Both the position numbers and the translations under genes were made by a program. Positions 63,386 to 64,000 of a stretch of DNA of 64,000 bases are shown here, in pieces (position 1 is the first letter of the stretch; each line of letters opens with the position of its first letter). The notes beneath the pieces were generated by a model, which was not told the DNA's origin, did no database searches, and saw nothing but the letters and a program-made list of their open reading frames with translations. Origin of the DNA: Paenibacillus lemnae (GTDB taxonomy: Bacteria > Bacillota > Bacilli > Paenibacillales > Paenibacillaceae). The DNA lies in NCBI RefSeq assembly GCF_012933385.1, contig NZ_JABBPN010000002.1:310001-374000 (forward strand), written 5' to 3'.

Positions 63386-63411
63386 CCGTATAACGCTCAA
63401 ATAACTATGAA

Positions 63412-63762
63412 TTAACCCTTGGGTCGAACAATAAGTGCTGCCAGAAAAGAGAAAATGATCGCCGAGGAAATACCGGCACTCGTAATTTCAAAAATACCGG
63501 TCACCACACCAATCCATCCGTCCCGTTCAAGCTCACTCAAAGCCCCATGCACCAGGGAATTGCCGAAGCTCGTGATCGGAACCGAAGCTCCGGCGCCTGC
63601 AAACTTGATCAGCGGATCATATAAGCCGAACGCATCAGCTACCGCTCCTGCTACAACGAGGGTGCTCATCGTATGCGCAGGTGTCAGCTTGACCGCATCC
63701 ATCAGGATCTGTCCGATTACGCAGATCAATCCTCCGATGATAAACGCCCATAAAAACTGCAT
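63412..63762 (-). CDS. spoVAE: SpoVAE (SpoVAEb), stage V sporulation protein
   Basis: Small inner-membrane protein of the spore SpoVA channel for dipicolinic acid, 116 aa with about four membrane segments. Typical sequence: FIIGGLICVIGQILMDAVKLTPAH, GAGASVPITSFGNSLVHGAL and GIFEITSAGISSAIIFSFLAAL. It starts 3 bp after spoVAD. No spoVAEa or spoVAF follows; a terminator and the intron come next. Confidence 0.95.
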   Translation of the reverse strand: MQFLWAFIIGGLICVIGQILMDAVKLTPAHTMSTLVVAGAVADAFGLYDPLIKFAGAGASVPITSFGNSLVHGALSELERDGWIGVVTGIFEITSAGISSAIIFSFLAALIVRPKG

Positions 63763-63765
63763 GTC

Positions 63766-64000
63766 TTAACCTCCCATCTCCAGTGATACGGCATGCGCAA
63801 TACAGGGAATGCTCTCACCCTGCTGGTAAGACAGTGGTGACAGGAGCGCACCTGTAGCTACGACTAGGACTTTATGCAGCTCGCCTCGTTTCATCCGTTT
63901 CAGAATGTGTCCATACGTAACGACTGCAGAACAGCCGCATCCACTGCCGCCTGACAAGACATATTTTTGACGGTCGCGGTCGTAGATCATTAATCCGCAG
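63766..64000 (-). CDS. spoVAD: SpoVAD, C-terminal part (5' end outside window)
   Basis: The last 77 codons are visible: YVLSGGSGCGCSAVVTYGHILKRM and VLVVATGALLSPLSYQQGESIPCIAHAVSLE, which match the thiolase-like C-terminus of SpoVAD, the DPA-binding component. The frame is open to the window edge, so the gene is cut by the window and not truncated. It is co-transcribed with spoVAE. Confidence 0.93.
   Translation of the reverse strand, partial: CGLMIYDRDRQKYVLSGGSGCGCSAVVTYGHILKRMKRGELHKVLVVATGALLSPLSYQQGESIPCIAHAVSLEMGG

Overview
The window looks like chromosomal DNA from a spore-forming, competence-encoding Firmicute, most likely Paenibacillus or a close relative. The basis is gene content and order: comEA-comEB-comEC, gpr-spoIIP-lepA, spoVAD-spoVAE, yqeG-yqeH-aroE-yhbY-nadD-yqeK-rsfS, addB-addA-sbcD-sbcC, and a CIRCE-controlled hrcA-grpE-dnaK-dnaJ block. 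Ribosome binding sites are strong AGGAGG types, and base composition is close to half GC by eye. The genus is inferred from overall resemblance; no database was searched. Nearly all genes are on the minus strand.

Layout. 1-12 kb: a DNA-repair operon, addB-addA-sbcD-sbcC, with start/stop overlaps or short gaps and a candidate LexA box over its promoter. 12-15 kb: an rRNA methyltransferase, a divergent Na/Pi symporter and a NUDIX hydrolase. 15-19 kb: prmA, an M50 metalloprotease, rsmE and mtaB. 19-20.7 kb: a break in the usual dnaJ-prmA linkage, holding three small unknown genes and a 200-bp repeat of four hairpins. 20.7-27.3 kb: the Hsp70 operon, with a thermosome-like (group III) chaperonin gene between hrcA and grpE. 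27-31 kb: an ArgA-like acetyltransferase, hemW, a MITE-like element and lepA. 31-35.8 kb: a YqxA-like protein, spoIIP, gpr, rpsT and holA. 36-38 kb: an ECF sigma factor and its anti-sigma factor. 38-43 kb: the comE genes and divergent comER. 43-50 kb: leuS with a T-box leader, then an AraC regulator, two Gfo/Idh/MocA oxidoreductases and a xylose-isomerase-like TIM-barrel gene behind a cre site. 50-56.7 kb: a second copy of the four-hairpin repeat, then the yqe housekeeping cluster with cvfB inserted. 56.9-61.3 kb: moxR, a DUF58 gene and a TgpA-type transglutaminase gene. 61.4-63.3 kb: a group II intron with its maturase, inserted just past the spoVA terminator. 63.4-64 kb: spoVAE and the end of spoVAD.

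Functional links. AddAB and SbcCD process broken DNA ends. HrcA with CIRCE controls DnaK, DnaJ, GrpE and the extra chaperonin. PrmA, RsmE, LepA, RsfS, YqeH, YhbY and S20 serve the ribosome. Gpr, SpoIIP and SpoVA serve sporulation and germination, and ComEA and ComEC serve DNA uptake. The best candidates for under-described biology are the Hsp70-operon chaperonin, the paired four-hairpin repeat and the catabolite-controlled AraC/oxidoreductase cluster. No tRNA, rRNA, CRISPR array or phage was seen.
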